This document shows positions 17,621 to 27,069 of a stretch of DNA of 64,000 bases, in pieces. A program made the translations under genes and the position numbers. Where the stretch lies: assembly GCF_011058315.1 (NCBI RefSeq), contig NZ_CP049298.1, positions 2,356,001-2,420,000 of the forward strand, written 5' to 3'. Position 1 is the first letter of the stretch. Each line of letters starts with the position of its first letter. A model generated the notes under the pieces. That model ran no database searches and was not told the DNA's origin. It saw only the letters and a list, made by a program, of their open reading frames with translations. The stretch comes from Chryseobacterium sp. POL2. Its GTDB lineage: Bacteria; Bacteroidota; Bacteroidia; Flavobacteriales; Weeksellaceae.

Positions 17621-18646
17621 TTAATCCACTTTCGCACCGATATCTCGATATTGTTGTTTAAATTGATTTGCCCATTTTTTCCACTCTGTAGACTGTGCGG
17701 CAGGATGATTGGCTTTATCTAAAAAATACATTATATAATCATCAGAAAAATCTCTCGGATAGTTCTCCATGGCGTCAAAATCATTATTTAACCAAGCTTC
17801 ATTAAATATAAAATTCATTCGGTTAACATCAAATTGATCTGCGTATTTATGATAAGATCCTGTGGCTGACGATTTGAAAGTTGTTTTTAAAACTTCTTGA
17901 TTGGTTCTTGCAAAAACTGCTTTTTTATTATGATGATACCAACTGGCTGCATTTCGCAATTGTTGCTTTTCATCAACTTTTCCGTGGGCATCTTTCCAGA
18001 TGGCCAGCCAATAATCTTTTCGATACAATCCCATCAATATGGAATTAATACTCCAATATTTTTGTTTGGCGTAATTATCAGTTAAACCAAGTTTATAAAG
18101 TATTGTGAAAAATTTAAAACGATTATAAAAGAACAAATCCATGATGAATTTATTCGATGTAAAGAGTTTTTTTGGGATTACAGATGTAATATTTGCGGCC
18201 AAAGCTTTGATTTCGCAATATTGATTTTCAGTATAGTTTCCAAGCCAGCCAAGTCTTAAAAGGGGAATTTGATACGTCTTCATATCATCGACCAACACAT
18301 CAAGATCGACGTCAGATGAAAACCAAACATCATCTTCTATGACCAAAACATAATCTGAGGAGGACTTTACGCTGTTATACCAAAGTTCAGTAGGAATAGC
18401 AAAGCCATCTATTGTTGCGCCTGTTTCTAAATTTTGCTGAATAGCGTCAACTTTAGACTTGTATTGAGAGGATTTAAGAAGCTTTATTTCTGGAAATTTT
18501 TGCTGTATTTTCTGTAAATAAACATCTGGCGTCCCGTCATCCAAAACATTGATAATGTATTTTCCCGTAACATTTTGTTGGATAGAAGACAAACAACGGT
18601 CGAGATAATGCGGTCTGTTAAAGGATTTTATGATAATGTCCGTCAT
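17621..18646 (-). CDS. Glycosyltransferase, GT2-like
   Basis: 341 aa. MTDIIIKSFNRPHYLDRCL is the typical GT-A opening; INVLDDGTPDVY (about 33-44) is the nucleotide site, and SDYVLVIEDDVWFSSDVDLDVL (about 96-117) is the metal-binding EDD motif. The C-terminal 150 residues are not typical of a named subfamily, but a tyrosine- and tryptophan-rich region (RNAASWYHHNKKA) is present. It follows the next GT2 gene by 1 bp, so the two form a unit expressed from the divergent region at 19623-19803. Cytoplasmic; donor and acceptor unknown. Confidence 0.8.
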   Translation of the reverse strand: MTDIIIKSFNRPHYLDRCLSSIQQNVTGKYIINVLDDGTPDVYLQKIQQKFPEIKLLKSSQYKSKVDAIQQNLETGATIDGFAIPTELWYNSVKSSSDYVLVIEDDVWFSSDVDLDVLVDDMKTYQIPLLRLGWLGNYTENQYCEIKALAANITSVIPKKLFTSNKFIMDLFFYNRFKFFTILYKLGLTDNYAKQKYWSINSILMGLYRKDYWLAIWKDAHGKVDEKQQLRNAASWYHHNKKAVFARTNQEVLKTTFKSSATGSYHKYADQFDVNRMNFIFNEAWLNNDFDAMENYPRDFSDDYIMYFLDKANHPAAQSTEWKKWANQFKQQYRDIGAKVD

Positions 18647-18647
18647 T

Positions 18648-19622
18648 TTAGCCTATTAGTTTTATCAAATGTTTTTTAATTTTAAAAGCTAATTTGTCAA
18701 TTATATGATAGCCGAGCAAATTGGTTTTAGGATATTGTAAACCTATCTTTTTATACAAAATCTCAGTTTCTTCTTTAGTGTTAAATGAAATGGAACATCT
18801 TAATGCAAAAAGCAAATCTGCTTTATCATTTTTAAAATCCAGATCCAAAACTTTCAAAAAATTATCCGGATCAAATTGTTGATACGTGTCAGCGCCCGTT
18901 CTAACATGTTCTTTGTAAAAGCTTCTTATTTTTTCAACAAATAACCATCTCGTAAACTTTGATTTTTTTCGTGAAATAGAGGTTTTTAAAATGCGATATT
19001 TCAACAAAACTTCAGGAAGATTGGCAAGCTTTTTTCCAGCGACAATCATATTGAAATACAAGTCATAATCTTCACAAAAAAAAGCTTTTTCGCGGTAACT
19101 TTCGACGGATTCTTTGCGAAACATAATCACAGGATGATACAACGAAATTTTCTTCGGCATCCGTTTTACAATATCAACATGATGTTCTATCGCTTGCCAG
19201 GTTTCTATAGGTTTTGTATTTTCGTCAACCAGTTCGATGCTTGCGCCAACAATGTCTATCTCAGGATTATTTTCTAAAAAATTAACTTGTTTTTCAAACC
19301 GTGTTAGAAACGAAATATCATCGGCATCCATTCGGGCAATATATTTTCCTTTGGCCGTTTTCAAGCCAATATTGAGATTTTCTATAAAACCGGCTGTGCC
19401 TTTATTTTGTTCTTTTTTAATGATTTTTATTCGGGGATCATTTTTGGCATAAGATTCCAAGATAATTAAAGTCTTGTCCGTAGAGCAATCTTCGATAATA
19501 ATAAATTCAAAATCAGAAAATGTTTGATTGAGAATTGACGTTATTGCTTCCTCAAGATATTCTTCTGCGTTGTAAGCCGACATCACTACAGAAATAGTTG
19601 GGGTAGTGTCTATGTTGTTCAT
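18648..19622 (-). CDS. Glycosyltransferase family 2
   Basis: 324 aa. TISVVMSAYNAEEYLEEAI begins the GT-A fold; FEFIIIEDCSTDKT is the nucleotide-binding site and GKYIARMDADDISFLTRFE (about 90-108) carries the DADD metal motif. PKKISLYHPVIMFRKESV and CEDYDLYFNMIVAG (about 200-214; ED-Y acceptor/base block) are typical of WcaA/SpsA-like chain builders. First gene of a two-gene unit, with a TATCTTTG box at 19751-19758. Inverting transferase of the surface-glycan pathway; sugar not predictable. Confidence 0.88.
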   Translation of the reverse strand: MNNIDTTPTISVVMSAYNAEEYLEEAITSILNQTFSDFEFIIIEDCSTDKTLIILESYAKNDPRIKIIKKEQNKGTAGFIENLNIGLKTAKGKYIARMDADDISFLTRFEKQVNFLENNPEIDIVGASIELVDENTKPIETWQAIEHHVDIVKRMPKKISLYHPVIMFRKESVESYREKAFFCEDYDLYFNMIVAGKKLANLPEVLLKYRILKTSISRKKSKFTRWLFVEKIRSFYKEHVRTGADTYQQFDPDNFLKVLDLDFKNDKADLLFALRCSISFNTKEETEILYKKIGLQYPKTNLLGYHIIDKLAFKIKKHLIKLIG

Positions 19623-19750
19623 TTTAAGTTGGTTAAACTTTAAGATTGTTGGAGGTTATACATTTAACAGAAATCTTGTCGACGTGCTGAAATTTGAAAA
19701 TTCAAAAATTAAATTTTTAAAGAAAATCATCATTATGGTTTCGTGTTAAG

Positions 19751-19758
19751 CAAAGATA
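19751..19758 (-). promoter_or_regulatory. -7 promoter element, leftward GT2 pair
   Basis: Minus-strand TATCTTTG, exact TAnnTTTG match, about 130 nt from the ATG at 19622. It lies back to back with the rightward element at 19781-19788. Confidence 0.45.
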
Positions 19759-19780
19759 CAGATTTCCAAAAATAAAATGA

Positions 19781-19788
19781 TAATTTTG
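19781..19788 (+). promoter_or_regulatory. -7 promoter element, rightward GT2 gene
   Basis: TAATTTTG, exact TAnnTTTG match, 16 nt before the ATG at 19804. It overlaps the alternative upstream ATG at 19777, which would therefore lie outside the transcript; this decides the start. Confidence 0.55.
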
Positions 19789-19803
19789 CAAATATTGAAA
19801 AAC

Positions 19804-20802
19804 ATGACTGAAAAAAAAGTAACCATTTCTATCCCGATTTTTAAATGTGAAGATTTTATTATCAAAACCTTAGAGTCGGTAATTTCCCAAACTTATCCAA
19901 ATGTTGAAGTGCTTCTTATCAACGATTGTACGCCCGATAACAGCGCTATTTTAGTTAATGATTTTATAAAAGAAAACGCCTTAGCTGGCTGGAAGTTAAT
20001 CGATTTAGAAGAAAACTCTGGACTGTCTGTTGTTCGCAACAAAGGTATAGATGAAGCATCGGGCCAATATATATTTTTCCTTGATAGCGATGATACTTTG
20101 GAAGCTACCGCGATTGCTGATTTGGTGGAAAAAGCTGAGGCTACTAATGCTGAAATGGTCATGGGAGAAGTGAGAGTCATTAAGCTTCCAGAAAATACAG
20201 AAGTCGATATTTTTAATCTAAAAGAAAAAGAAGACGCATTGGTTGGGAACAAAATAATTCTTAAAAGTCTAGTCGATGGTGGATTTTTGGTCTCCAGCTG
20301 GAACAAATTAATTCGCTTGGATTTTCTTAAAGACCATCAACTATATTTTACCAAGGGACTTTATGCGCAAGATGCTTTGCATACTTTTGAAATGGCGCTG
20401 AAACTACAACATGTCGCTTTTTTGAGGAAAAAAACTTATAATTATTTTCTACATTCCAATTCGGTGATTCATAATCGGAAAAAAGTCCATTTTGACAATT
20501 GGATTACGATAGCCAACAAAATAAATTCGTATTATTTAAAAGAAAAAGATAAAGAAAGAAAAGAACAGATTCTTAAGTATTTGCTTAATTTTAAAACGAT
20601 GACTTTGTTGATGAATTGGAAAGCTCAAAAAAATGAAGAACTTTGGAAACGTAGTTATTCAGCCTATTCGAAGCTTAAAGGTTTGGGGATAGGTGATTAT
20701 TTTTCCTCGACATTTTCCAAAAAAGAGAAGAAAGAAAGCCTCTTAATGTCTTTACCGACAAATTTAGGTTACAAAATATTCCGTAAGAGATTCGGAAGTT
20801 AA
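19804..20802 (+). CDS. Glycosyltransferase family 2
   Basis: 332 aa from ATG 19804, chosen because the promoter box covers the upstream ATG at 19777 and because MTEKKVTISIPIFKCEDF is a normal GT2 start. Motifs: VEVLLINDCTPDNS (about 34-47), GQYIFFLDSDDTLEATAI (DSDD metal site, about 87-104), and a later block GFLVSSWNKLIRLDFL followed by YAQDALHTFEMAL (the ED-like general base position holds QDAL). It stands alone on the plus strand between two minus-strand glycan groups and ends at a bidirectional terminator. Donor unknown. Confidence 0.88.
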   Translation: MTEKKVTISIPIFKCEDFIIKTLESVISQTYPNVEVLLINDCTPDNSAILVNDFIKENALAGWKLIDLEENSGLSVVRNKGIDEASGQYIFFLDSDDTLEATAIADLVEKAEATNAEMVMGEVRVIKLPENTEVDIFNLKEKEDALVGNKIILKSLVDGGFLVSSWNKLIRLDFLKDHQLYFTKGLYAQDALHTFEMALKLQHVAFLRKKTYNYFLHSNSVIHNRKKVHFDNWITIANKINSYYLKEKDKERKEQILKYLLNFKTMTLLMNWKAQKNEELWKRSYSAYSKLKGLGIGDYFSSTFSKKEKKESLLMSLPTNLGYKIFRKRFGS

Positions 20803-20810
20803 AACAAAAA

Positions 20811-20831
20811 ACAGACTCAATATTGAGTCTG
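20811..20831. terminator. Bidirectional terminator between GT2 and UDP-sugar dehydrogenase genes
   Basis: Near-perfect palindrome ACAGACTCAATATTGAGTCTGT flanked by A-rich sequence on the left and T-rich on the right, so it would work for both convergent transcripts (GT2 ending at 20802 and the dehydrogenase ending at 20838). Confidence 0.8.
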
Positions 20832-20837
20832 TTTTGT

Positions 20838-22124
20838 TTATAGTCTTTTAATATTTTCTGCGGGCTCTAGTTTGCCTTTAACATCATATATCACAGCGTT
20901 TGGCTTTAATAAGGTGTTGAGATCTAGCGCTTCGAATTCATTATGAGAAACAGCCAATACCACAGCATCGTATTTCTGATTCGGAAGTGTTGAAAATGTC
21001 TCAATAGCATATTCGTGTTTGACTTCTTCGGAATTTGCCCAAGGATCGTAGGTGTTGACTTTAATGTTATAATCTTCAAGATTTTTGATCACATCTACTA
21101 CTTTCGTATTACGAACATCGGGACAGTTTTCTTTAAAAGTAAATCCTAAAACCAATACGTTGGACTGATTAACTTTGATATCTTTTTTAAGCATTTGCTT
21201 TACGACTTCACTTGCCACATAATGTCCCATAGAGTCGTTCATACGGCGGCCTGCCAATATAATCTCTGGGTGATAACCAAATTCTTGTGCTTTTTGTGCC
21301 AAATAATAAGGGTCAACACCGATGCAGTGTCCACCAACCAATCCCGGTTTGAAAGGAAGGAAATTCCATTTTGTACCCGCAGCAGCCAAAACATCGTGCG
21401 TATCGATGTCCATCAAATTAAATATTTTTGCTAACTCGTTGACAAATGCAATGTTAATGTCACGTTGTGAATTTTCGATAACCTTTGCCGCTTCAGCTAC
21501 TTTAATCGTTGGTGCCAAGTGGGTTCCAGCAGTGATCACTGATTTATAAAGTTCATCGACCGTTTTTCCAATTTCGGGTGTAGAACCAGAAGTCACTTTT
21601 AATATTTTTTCAACCGTATGTTCTTTATCACCAGGATTAATGCGTTCTGGAGAATAGCCCGCATAGAAATCTTGGTTAAATTTTAATCCAGAATTTTTCT
21701 CTAAAACAGGAATGCATTCTTCCTCGGTCACGCCAGGATAAACAGTAGATTCATAGATGACGATGTCGCCTTTTTTCAAAACTTTTGCGACGGTTTCGCT
21801 GGCTTTGTAAAGCGGTGTTAAATCTGGGCGGTTGTTTTTGTCAACAGGCGTTGGCACTGTGACGATGTAGATGTTAGAGTCTGCAATGTCATTTAATTCG
21901 TTAGAACAGTACAAACCTTTTTCTGCGGAAGTAGGCTTGTGGTCTATGCTCGCATTTTTTAGGACGTCGTTATCTACTTCTAAAGTCGAATCAATACCTT
22001 GGCGAAGTTCCGAAATTCTTGCTTGGTTGATGTCGAATCCGACAACAGGAAACTTGGTTGCAAATAATCTTGCTAAAGGTAACCCCACATAACCGAGTCC
22101 GATAATACTTATTTTGTGATTCAT
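20838..22124 (-). CDS. Nucleotide sugar dehydrogenase, TviB/WbpO type (UDP-GlcNAc/GalNAc 6-dehydrogenase)
   Basis: 428 aa, usual length. Rossmann motif [12 protein letters not shown] (7-18), [19 protein letters not shown] (about 87-105), [30 protein letters not shown], and [14 protein letters not shown] with catalytic Cys267, then [20 protein letters not shown]. The sequence follows Salmonella TviB closely along its length. It would oxidise UDP-GlcNAc or UDP-GalNAc at C6 in two NAD-dependent steps, giving the corresponding uronic acid. The gene before it in the transcript (4 bp apart) is a TviC/WbpP-type 4-epimerase, so UDP-GalNAcA is the likely product of the pair. Substrate preference (GlcNAc before or after epimerisation) is inferred. 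Confidence 0.9.
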   Translation of the reverse strand: MNHKISIIGLGYVGLPLARLFATKFPVVGFDINQARISELRQGIDSTLEVDNDVLKNASIDHKPTSAEKGLYCSNELNDIADSNIYIVTVPTPVDKNNRPDLTPLYKASETVAKVLKKGDIVIYESTVYPGVTEEECIPVLEKNSGLKFNQDFYAGYSPERINPGDKEHTVEKILKVTSGSTPEIGKTVDELYKSVITAGTHLAPTIKVAEAAKVIENSQRDINIAFVNELAKIFNLMDIDTHDVLAAAGTKWNFLPFKPGLVGGHCIGVDPYYLAQKAQEFGYHPEIILAGRRMNDSMGHYVASEVVKQMLKKDIKVNQSNVLVLGFTFKENCPDVRNTKVVDVIKNLEDYNIKVNTYDPWANSEEVKHEYAIETFSTLPNQKYDAVVLAVSHNEFEALDLNTLLKPNAVIYDVKGKLEPAENIKRL

Positions 22125-22128
22125 TGTT

Positions 22129-23121
22129 TTATTTTAAATTTTCCCAATACCATTTTACAGCTTCTTTCAGCCCGTCTTTCATAGAAAATTGAGGTTGGTA
22201 ATTTAGTAAATTTTTAGCTTTGTCGATGCTTGCTAGCGAGTGCGGAACATCGCCTTTTCTGTAGTCACCGTGGATGACTTCTACTTCTCCAATTTTAGAA
22301 TCAAACTCAGACAAATAATCTTTAAGATATTTTACTAAATCGTTAAGTGTTGTTCGTTCTCCAAAAGCAACATTATAAACTTGATTGTAAGCTTCTTGAT
22401 TGTCGGAAGTTACGGCCAGCAAATTCATTTGGATAACATTGTCGATGTAGGTGAAGTCGCGAGAATATTCGCCGCCACCGTTGATGGTGGGTGATTCGTG
22501 ATTCATAAACTGCATCACAAATTTCGGAATAACCGCTGCGTATGCGCCTCCTGGATTTTGTTTTCTCCCGAATACATTGAAATATCGTAAGCCAATGGTG
22601 TCAAAATCGTAAGTTTTTTTGAAAACGTCCGCGTACAATTCGTTCACATATTTGGTAATGGCATAAGGTGAAAGTGGTTTTCCGATGCGTTCTTCAATTT
22701 TTGGAAGTGCCTCCGAATCGCCATAAGTTGAAGAACTCGCGGCATATACCATACGTTTAACACCAGCGTCTCTTGCAGCAACCAAAATGTTAAGAAAGCC
22801 ACCAACATTGACATCGTTGCTTGTAATAGGATCGTTGATTGATCGAGGCACCGATCCCAACGCCGCCTGATGCAAAACGAATTCTTGACCTTCACAGGCT
22901 TTTTTACAGGTTTCTAAATCGCGGATATCACCTTCAATCAGTTTGAAATTGGGATGATTTTTTATGGCTTCCAAATTTTCGCGACGACCCGTAGAAAAAT
23001 TGTCAAGGCAAGTAACATACACGTCATTTTCTAACAAGACTTCGCATAAGTTGGAACCTATAAATCCTGCACCTCCAGTGATGAGGATGTTTTTATATTG
23101 TAGTTGAGGTTTAAAATTCAT
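22129..23121 (-). CDS. UDP-N-acetylglucosamine 4-epimerase-like SDR enzyme (TviC/WbpP type)
   Basis: 330 aa. NAD-binding [18 protein letters not shown] (about 11-28), then [20 protein letters not shown], the catalytic [13 protein letters not shown] and [15 protein letters not shown] (YxxxK), and [25 protein letters not shown]. The N-terminal extension before the Rossmann motif and the [14 protein letters not shown] block are characteristic of WbpP/TviC enzymes that interconvert UDP-GlcNAc and UDP-GalNAc or their uronic acids. First gene of the two-gene unit with the TviB-like dehydrogenase; a TAAATTTG box lies at 23152-23159. Confidence 0.9.
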   Translation of the reverse strand: MNFKPQLQYKNILITGGAGFIGSNLCEVLLENDVYVTCLDNFSTGRRENLEAIKNHPNFKLIEGDIRDLETCKKACEGQEFVLHQAALGSVPRSINDPITSNDVNVGGFLNILVAARDAGVKRMVYAASSSTYGDSEALPKIEERIGKPLSPYAITKYVNELYADVFKKTYDFDTIGLRYFNVFGRKQNPGGAYAAVIPKFVMQFMNHESPTINGGGEYSRDFTYIDNVIQMNLLAVTSDNQEAYNQVYNVAFGERTTLNDLVKYLKDYLSEFDSKIGEVEVIHGDYRKGDVPHSLASIDKAKNLLNYQPQFSMKDGLKEAVKWYWENLK

Positions 23122-23151
23122 TAATACTTTCTTTTAGCTTATATTGTGTTG

Positions 23152-23159
23152 CAAATTTA
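23152..23159 (-). promoter_or_regulatory. -7 promoter element of the epimerase-dehydrogenase unit
   Basis: Minus-strand TAAATTTG, exact TAnnTTTG match, about 30 nt before the ATG at 23121. It implies the pair can be expressed apart from the upstream cluster. Confidence 0.5.
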
Positions 23160-23204
23160 CATTCTGCTTTTTAGAAAGAGATAAAAATGGATTAATATTT
23201 TAAT

Positions 23205-24002
23205 TTATTTTTTAAGTTTTAAACGCTTTAATAATTTATTTTTAACATATTCAACAATATAAGTGAGCGGTATTTGATCTAAAATCTGGTCAGGTGTATA
23301 TATTTTGTGATGGTGAATTAGGTGCTTTATAGTTTCTTTAGCATTTTTGTTTTCAACAAATTGTTTGACAATACTGTAAGAATTTACAAATTGTGAATAG
23401 AAGTGCTTGTGCTCTTTAATCCAGTTGCCTTCGTAGTGATGCACTACAAAATTAACAGGAATATTTGCCGAAAAATAGTTGGAAGGGTATAGTGTAATAC
23501 CTTCTTTTAAATGCTGTATTTCGTCTAAGTTAGGCTTAGCTCCATATTTTTCGATAAGAAATTTATTAAAAGTTTCTGTACTGATTACTAATTTATATTC
23601 ATCTTGTTGGTCATAAAATACTTGCATATCATTAACAAAAGGATGATTAGCTTCTGCACCAAAAAATGCGGAAAACGGTTTTCTGATCATTTCAAAACCA
23701 CAAATACAACGAGAATCTAAAACTTCATTTAAAGATTTTCGCACTTCCATATCTGTGTCTAGATTGATGCCTCCGTATTTGTTAATAGCCCATACTCTGG
23801 CGTAATCGGCAACAAATACCCAGTCCTTTTTTTCAAACGCTCCCTTTACAAATGGGTTTATATTAACATCAAAAGTTTCCTCATTCCATTCCATAAATTG
23901 GTAATCAGGAAGATATTTTTTCCAGGTTGCTATACAGTTGTTTGCAAGTTCTGATTTTGGTTTACCACCAAACCAGCAATAATGAATAATTTTTGGAATC
24001 AT
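23205..24002 (-). CDS. Glycosyltransferase family 32 (DXD-containing capsular sugar transferase)
   Basis: 265 aa. MIPKIIHYCWFGGKPKSE is the classic start of GT32/OCH1-like bacterial transferases (IPKIIHxxW). VADYARVWAINKYGGINLDTDMEV (about 69-92) holds the ARxxxLxxxGGIYxDxD signature with the DTD metal motif. Later the block FEMIRKPFSAFFGAEANHPF corresponds to the acceptor-side loop. The start overlaps the stop of the GT4 gene by 4 bp (ATGA type), so it is coupled to it. Likely retaining transfer of a hexose or amino sugar onto the chain; last gene of the cluster transcript before the epimerase unit. Confidence 0.88.
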   Translation of the reverse strand: MIPKIIHYCWFGGKPKSELANNCIATWKKYLPDYQFMEWNEETFDVNINPFVKGAFEKKDWVFVADYARVWAINKYGGINLDTDMEVRKSLNEVLDSRCICGFEMIRKPFSAFFGAEANHPFVNDMQVFYDQQDEYKLVISTETFNKFLIEKYGAKPNLDEIQHLKEGITLYPSNYFSANIPVNFVVHHYEGNWIKEHKHFYSQFVNSYSIVKQFVENKNAKETIKHLIHHHKIYTPDQILDQIPLTYIVEYVKNKLLKRLKLKK

Positions 24003-25162
24003 TTTGTTTTATTAATTAAGGATTTGAATAAATTGTCCCATTGTTCTAAAATAGGTTTTACTTGATAATTAAAAGATTTCTCACGGCTTGCATCTCCCAT
24101 TTGTTTTCGTAAACTAGGATTTTCGATTAAATGATTGATATGGTCTGCAAGTGTAGAAGTATCACCAACTTGGCTCAAGTAGCCATTGATACCATCTTCG
24201 ATAAGATCACTTGGGCCACACTCGCAATCGAAAGACACCAAAGGCAACCCAAAATGCATGGCTTCTATAAGGACCAAAGGCAAACCTTCGAATCGAGATG
24301 TCATTACGTAAATACTACTGTTAAGATATTCTAAATCGACTTGTAGAGAAGGTGGAATAATTGTGATGGAATCTTCTAAATTATATTTTTTTATCAGATT
24401 TCTAACTTTGTTTTCTTCTTCGCCATTGCCAACAATTCTTAGTTGCCAGTCTGGATGTTTTTGTGCAACTAGGCGCCAAACGTCTATGAGATAATCGAAT
24501 CCTTTTTGATAATGAAATCGTCCAACAGCCAACACGGTTTTCGATATACAAGAACTTGTCTTATCGGTTGACAAAGAAATTGGATTGGAAATATAGCTCG
24601 TGTTTGGAAATAATTTTTTCCAAGATTGTAGATCTCTTTTGGTTAGCAACACAAAATGATCAAGACCACGAATGCTTTTAATATAAGTGCGACGCGCCAT
24701 AACATCCAGAATATCTTTCGGGTGTTTGACGTCTTTTAATGTTTTAAGTGTTGAAAGTGGCGATTTGTTAAAAGCGAAATGAAACTCACCAATTTTTTTG
24801 CTTTTATCTTTTAGTTTGTACAGAAACTTATATTCTAAACCAAAAGTTGTTGTAATAAGAATATCTTGAGGATTCTGTTTTAAAAATAATTCCAGACTGG
24901 ATTTGTACTGTTTTAAAAATTGTCTTTCTTGGTTTTTTTTTGATAGAAAATTTCCATTAAAAACAGTATTGCGTCTTATGTCGAGATGTAATTGTTTAAC
25001 ATTCTCCGAAAGTTGAAAAAAGAAACCTTTGTCAAATTGTGAATAGGTAACGATGCTAACCTCATGTCCCAGTACATCTGCAAGATAATTCATCTTGAGG
25101 GTAAGGATGCGGGAAATGCCACCTGGATAATGCAAAGAAGGATAGAGATAGGTGATTTTCAA
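23999..25162 (-). CDS. Glycosyltransferase family 4 (GT-B fold)
   Basis: 387 aa. MKITYLYPSLHYPGGISRIL has the GG loop. C-terminal domain: AVGRFHYQKGFDYLIDVW (about 216-233), LRIVGNGEEENKVRNLI, and TSRFEGLPLVLIEAMHFGLPLVSFDCECGPSDLI, where FEGLPLVLIEA is the EX7E region and ECGPSDLI is often seen in GalNAc/galactosyl GT4 enzymes of the PglA/AmsD type. Overlaps the GT32 start by 4 bp. Preceded by a 72-bp gap after the GT2 gene, without an exact promoter box. Linkage unknown. Confidence 0.9.
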   Translation of the reverse strand: MKITYLYPSLHYPGGISRILTLKMNYLADVLGHEVSIVTYSQFDKGFFFQLSENVKQLHLDIRRNTVFNGNFLSKKNQERQFLKQYKSSLELFLKQNPQDILITTTFGLEYKFLYKLKDKSKKIGEFHFAFNKSPLSTLKTLKDVKHPKDILDVMARRTYIKSIRGLDHFVLLTKRDLQSWKKLFPNTSYISNPISLSTDKTSSCISKTVLAVGRFHYQKGFDYLIDVWRLVAQKHPDWQLRIVGNGEEENKVRNLIKKYNLEDSITIIPPSLQVDLEYLNSSIYVMTSRFEGLPLVLIEAMHFGLPLVSFDCECGPSDLIEDGINGYLSQVGDTSTLADHINHLIENPSLRKQMGDASREKSFNYQVKPILEQWDNLFKSLINKTK

Positions 25163-25234
25163 TGTTGTGTGTTTTTTTTGAGATTGGTTTTTACAGTTTT
25201 AGTCTTTAATAATGTTTAAAAATATTAAAACAAT

Positions 25235-26107
25235 TTATAATTTATAAAATTTTAATTTTTTATTGATTAAAACAATTATGGATAACGGAATCGAAATGTC
25301 TTTTAATTTCTCAGTCCATGTTGATTTGATGTCATTGATTTGGAAATCCCAATACGCGTTAAGAGCACTCAATTTAGCTATGAAAGGGATTTTTTCCTTG
25401 CTTAATGCTTTGAAAAATAATGAGGCGCCTTTCGGTGATTTCTTTAATAACTGCCAAGATTTTGCAGTTAAGCCGTCTTCAAGATAATCCGCAAAATAGA
25501 TGGGATCATCAATATACAGGGTTTTATATTTTTCACCAATTTGACGATAGACGTAGGATTCTCTGAAAAATTTTTCTCCTTCAAAATGTGGATAAGGATA
25601 TTGTTTCTGAATCTCGGTTTTGAAAGCTGTAGCAAAATCTCCTTTTATTCCTAACTGGTAAACGAGTTCGTTATGGGTTAAAAGAATCTCGTGCTGCGGA
25701 AGGTTTTTTGAGTAGATAATTTTGCTTTTGTCTTTTATAGAACGACAGCCAATGGCAATTCCGGCGACGTTTTTGTTGTCTTTTATATGGCCATATTTAG
25801 CAGTAAGTCTATCAATGGCATCATTTGATAAGAAATCGTCGCTGTCCACAATGAAGAACAGTTCGCCTTTGGCTTTTTCTAATCCATGATTAATCGCAAT
25901 ATGTTTACCATTGTTTACTTGATGATAATAACGAATCGGAAAATCTGCCTTTTCTTGAAATTGTTGTACCAATTGCGCCGTATTATCTGTACTTCCGTCA
26001 TCGACAATTAACCACTCAAAATCTTTGTGTGACTGCTCCAACAAGGATTGATACAATGTCGGAAGAATGTAAGCGCGGTTGTAGGTTGGCGTGAAGATGG
26101 TAATCAT
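25235..26107 (-). CDS. Glycosyltransferase family 2
   Basis: 290 aa. MITIFTPTYNRAYILPTLY, then FEWLIVDDGSTDNTAQLV (about 32-49) and GELFFIVDSDDFLSNDAI (DSDD metal motif, about 80-97). The C-terminal region FEGEKFFRESYVYRQIG (about 178-194) resembles the acceptor block of GT2 enzymes acting in polysaccharide loci. Related to the GT2 at 3770-4675 along most of its length. The start overlaps the end of the next GT2 gene upstream by 4 bp, so the two are coupled. Confidence 0.9.
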   Translation of the reverse strand: MITIFTPTYNRAYILPTLYQSLLEQSHKDFEWLIVDDGSTDNTAQLVQQFQEKADFPIRYYHQVNNGKHIAINHGLEKAKGELFFIVDSDDFLSNDAIDRLTAKYGHIKDNKNVAGIAIGCRSIKDKSKIIYSKNLPQHEILLTHNELVYQLGIKGDFATAFKTEIQKQYPYPHFEGEKFFRESYVYRQIGEKYKTLYIDDPIYFADYLEDGLTAKSWQLLKKSPKGASLFFKALSKEKIPFIAKLSALNAYWDFQINDIKSTWTEKLKDISIPLSIIVLINKKLKFYKL

Positions 26108-27069
26108 TTTTTGATAAAATTAATCCAACGATATTCCATTTTTTTTGGAGTCAAACCTATTGAAATTAATATTTTCGAGAAGTTTTTAATTTCAATTTTT
26201 TGTAGTTTAGTTAATATATGAAGTTTTTTTAAATAATTATTGATGAAAATTTTTAAATTAACAGTATCTTGATTTTTAATAATTTTTAGTAATATAAGAA
26301 TTAGATGCTCATAAGAATTCTCTACTAAATCTTTATCTTTTGTCTGTATGCCAATATGTAGCGCTTTGTTTCTTATATGCAGCTGAGATGGAATGTAATC
26401 TGGATTATAATTTTGCGCTTTTTTGGTGATAGAGTTGTCGTGTAGCCGGTACAAAAAAATAGATTTGTTTACAAATCCAATTTCATGTTCTTTAAGATTT
26501 GGTAAAATGTTAAGATAAAAATTGGTCTCTTGACCTCGCTTAATATTGGGGTCAAAAAGTTCTTTATCCTTCAGAAAATCTTTTTTAATTAAAGAACTTG
26601 GTGTTAATATTGGAAATCGCCAAAAGATGTAATCGTTTACCAGAGAGTTTTTTCGTTCAAAAGAAGATGTTCTTGTAAAGTTGAGCTCGTCATCGACATA
26701 GTCATGTTTTGCAAAGACAATTTGTGTTTCTTTTTTGAACAAAGGTATTCTAGAAGATAAAAAATCGTTTAGCATAATATCATCACTATCAAAAAAAACA
26801 ACTAATTCTCCTTTTGAAAGCTCGAATCCATGATTTCTACAACTATTCCCGCTTTTCACTAGATGGTCAGGTCTGCTATAATAAGAAATTCTACTATCCT
26901 TTTTCATGTAGCTTTCTAAAACTTCAGGCGTATTGTCCGTGCTTCCGTCATCCACGATAATACATTCCCAATTTTGATAGGTTTGAGCGATAATAGAATC
27001 CAAGGTTTCGCCTATAAGATTGGCTCGATTGTATACGGGGATGATGATAGAAACAAGCGGATTATACAT
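26104..27069 (-). CDS. Glycosyltransferase family 2
   Basis: 321 aa. MYNPLVSIIIPVYNRANLI begins the GT-A fold; WECIIVDDGSTDNTPEVL (about 35-52) and GELVVFFDSDDIMLNDFL (about 86-103) are the nucleotide and metal sites. A basic, Ile/Lys/Asn-rich C-terminus (about 230-321) is unlike the other GT2s here. The first codons overlap the last codons of the broken WecF-like reading frame by 8 bp, an arrangement that looks like a formerly coupled pair. Donor unknown. Confidence 0.88.
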   Translation of the reverse strand: MYNPLVSIIIPVYNRANLIGETLDSIIAQTYQNWECIIVDDGSTDNTPEVLESYMKKDSRISYYSRPDHLVKSGNSCRNHGFELSKGELVVFFDSDDIMLNDFLSSRIPLFKKETQIVFAKHDYVDDELNFTRTSSFERKNSLVNDYIFWRFPILTPSSLIKKDFLKDKELFDPNIKRGQETNFYLNILPNLKEHEIGFVNKSIFLYRLHDNSITKKAQNYNPDYIPSQLHIRNKALHIGIQTKDKDLVENSYEHLILILLKIIKNQDTVNLKIFINNYLKKLHILTKLQKIEIKNFSKILISIGLTPKKMEYRWINFIKK

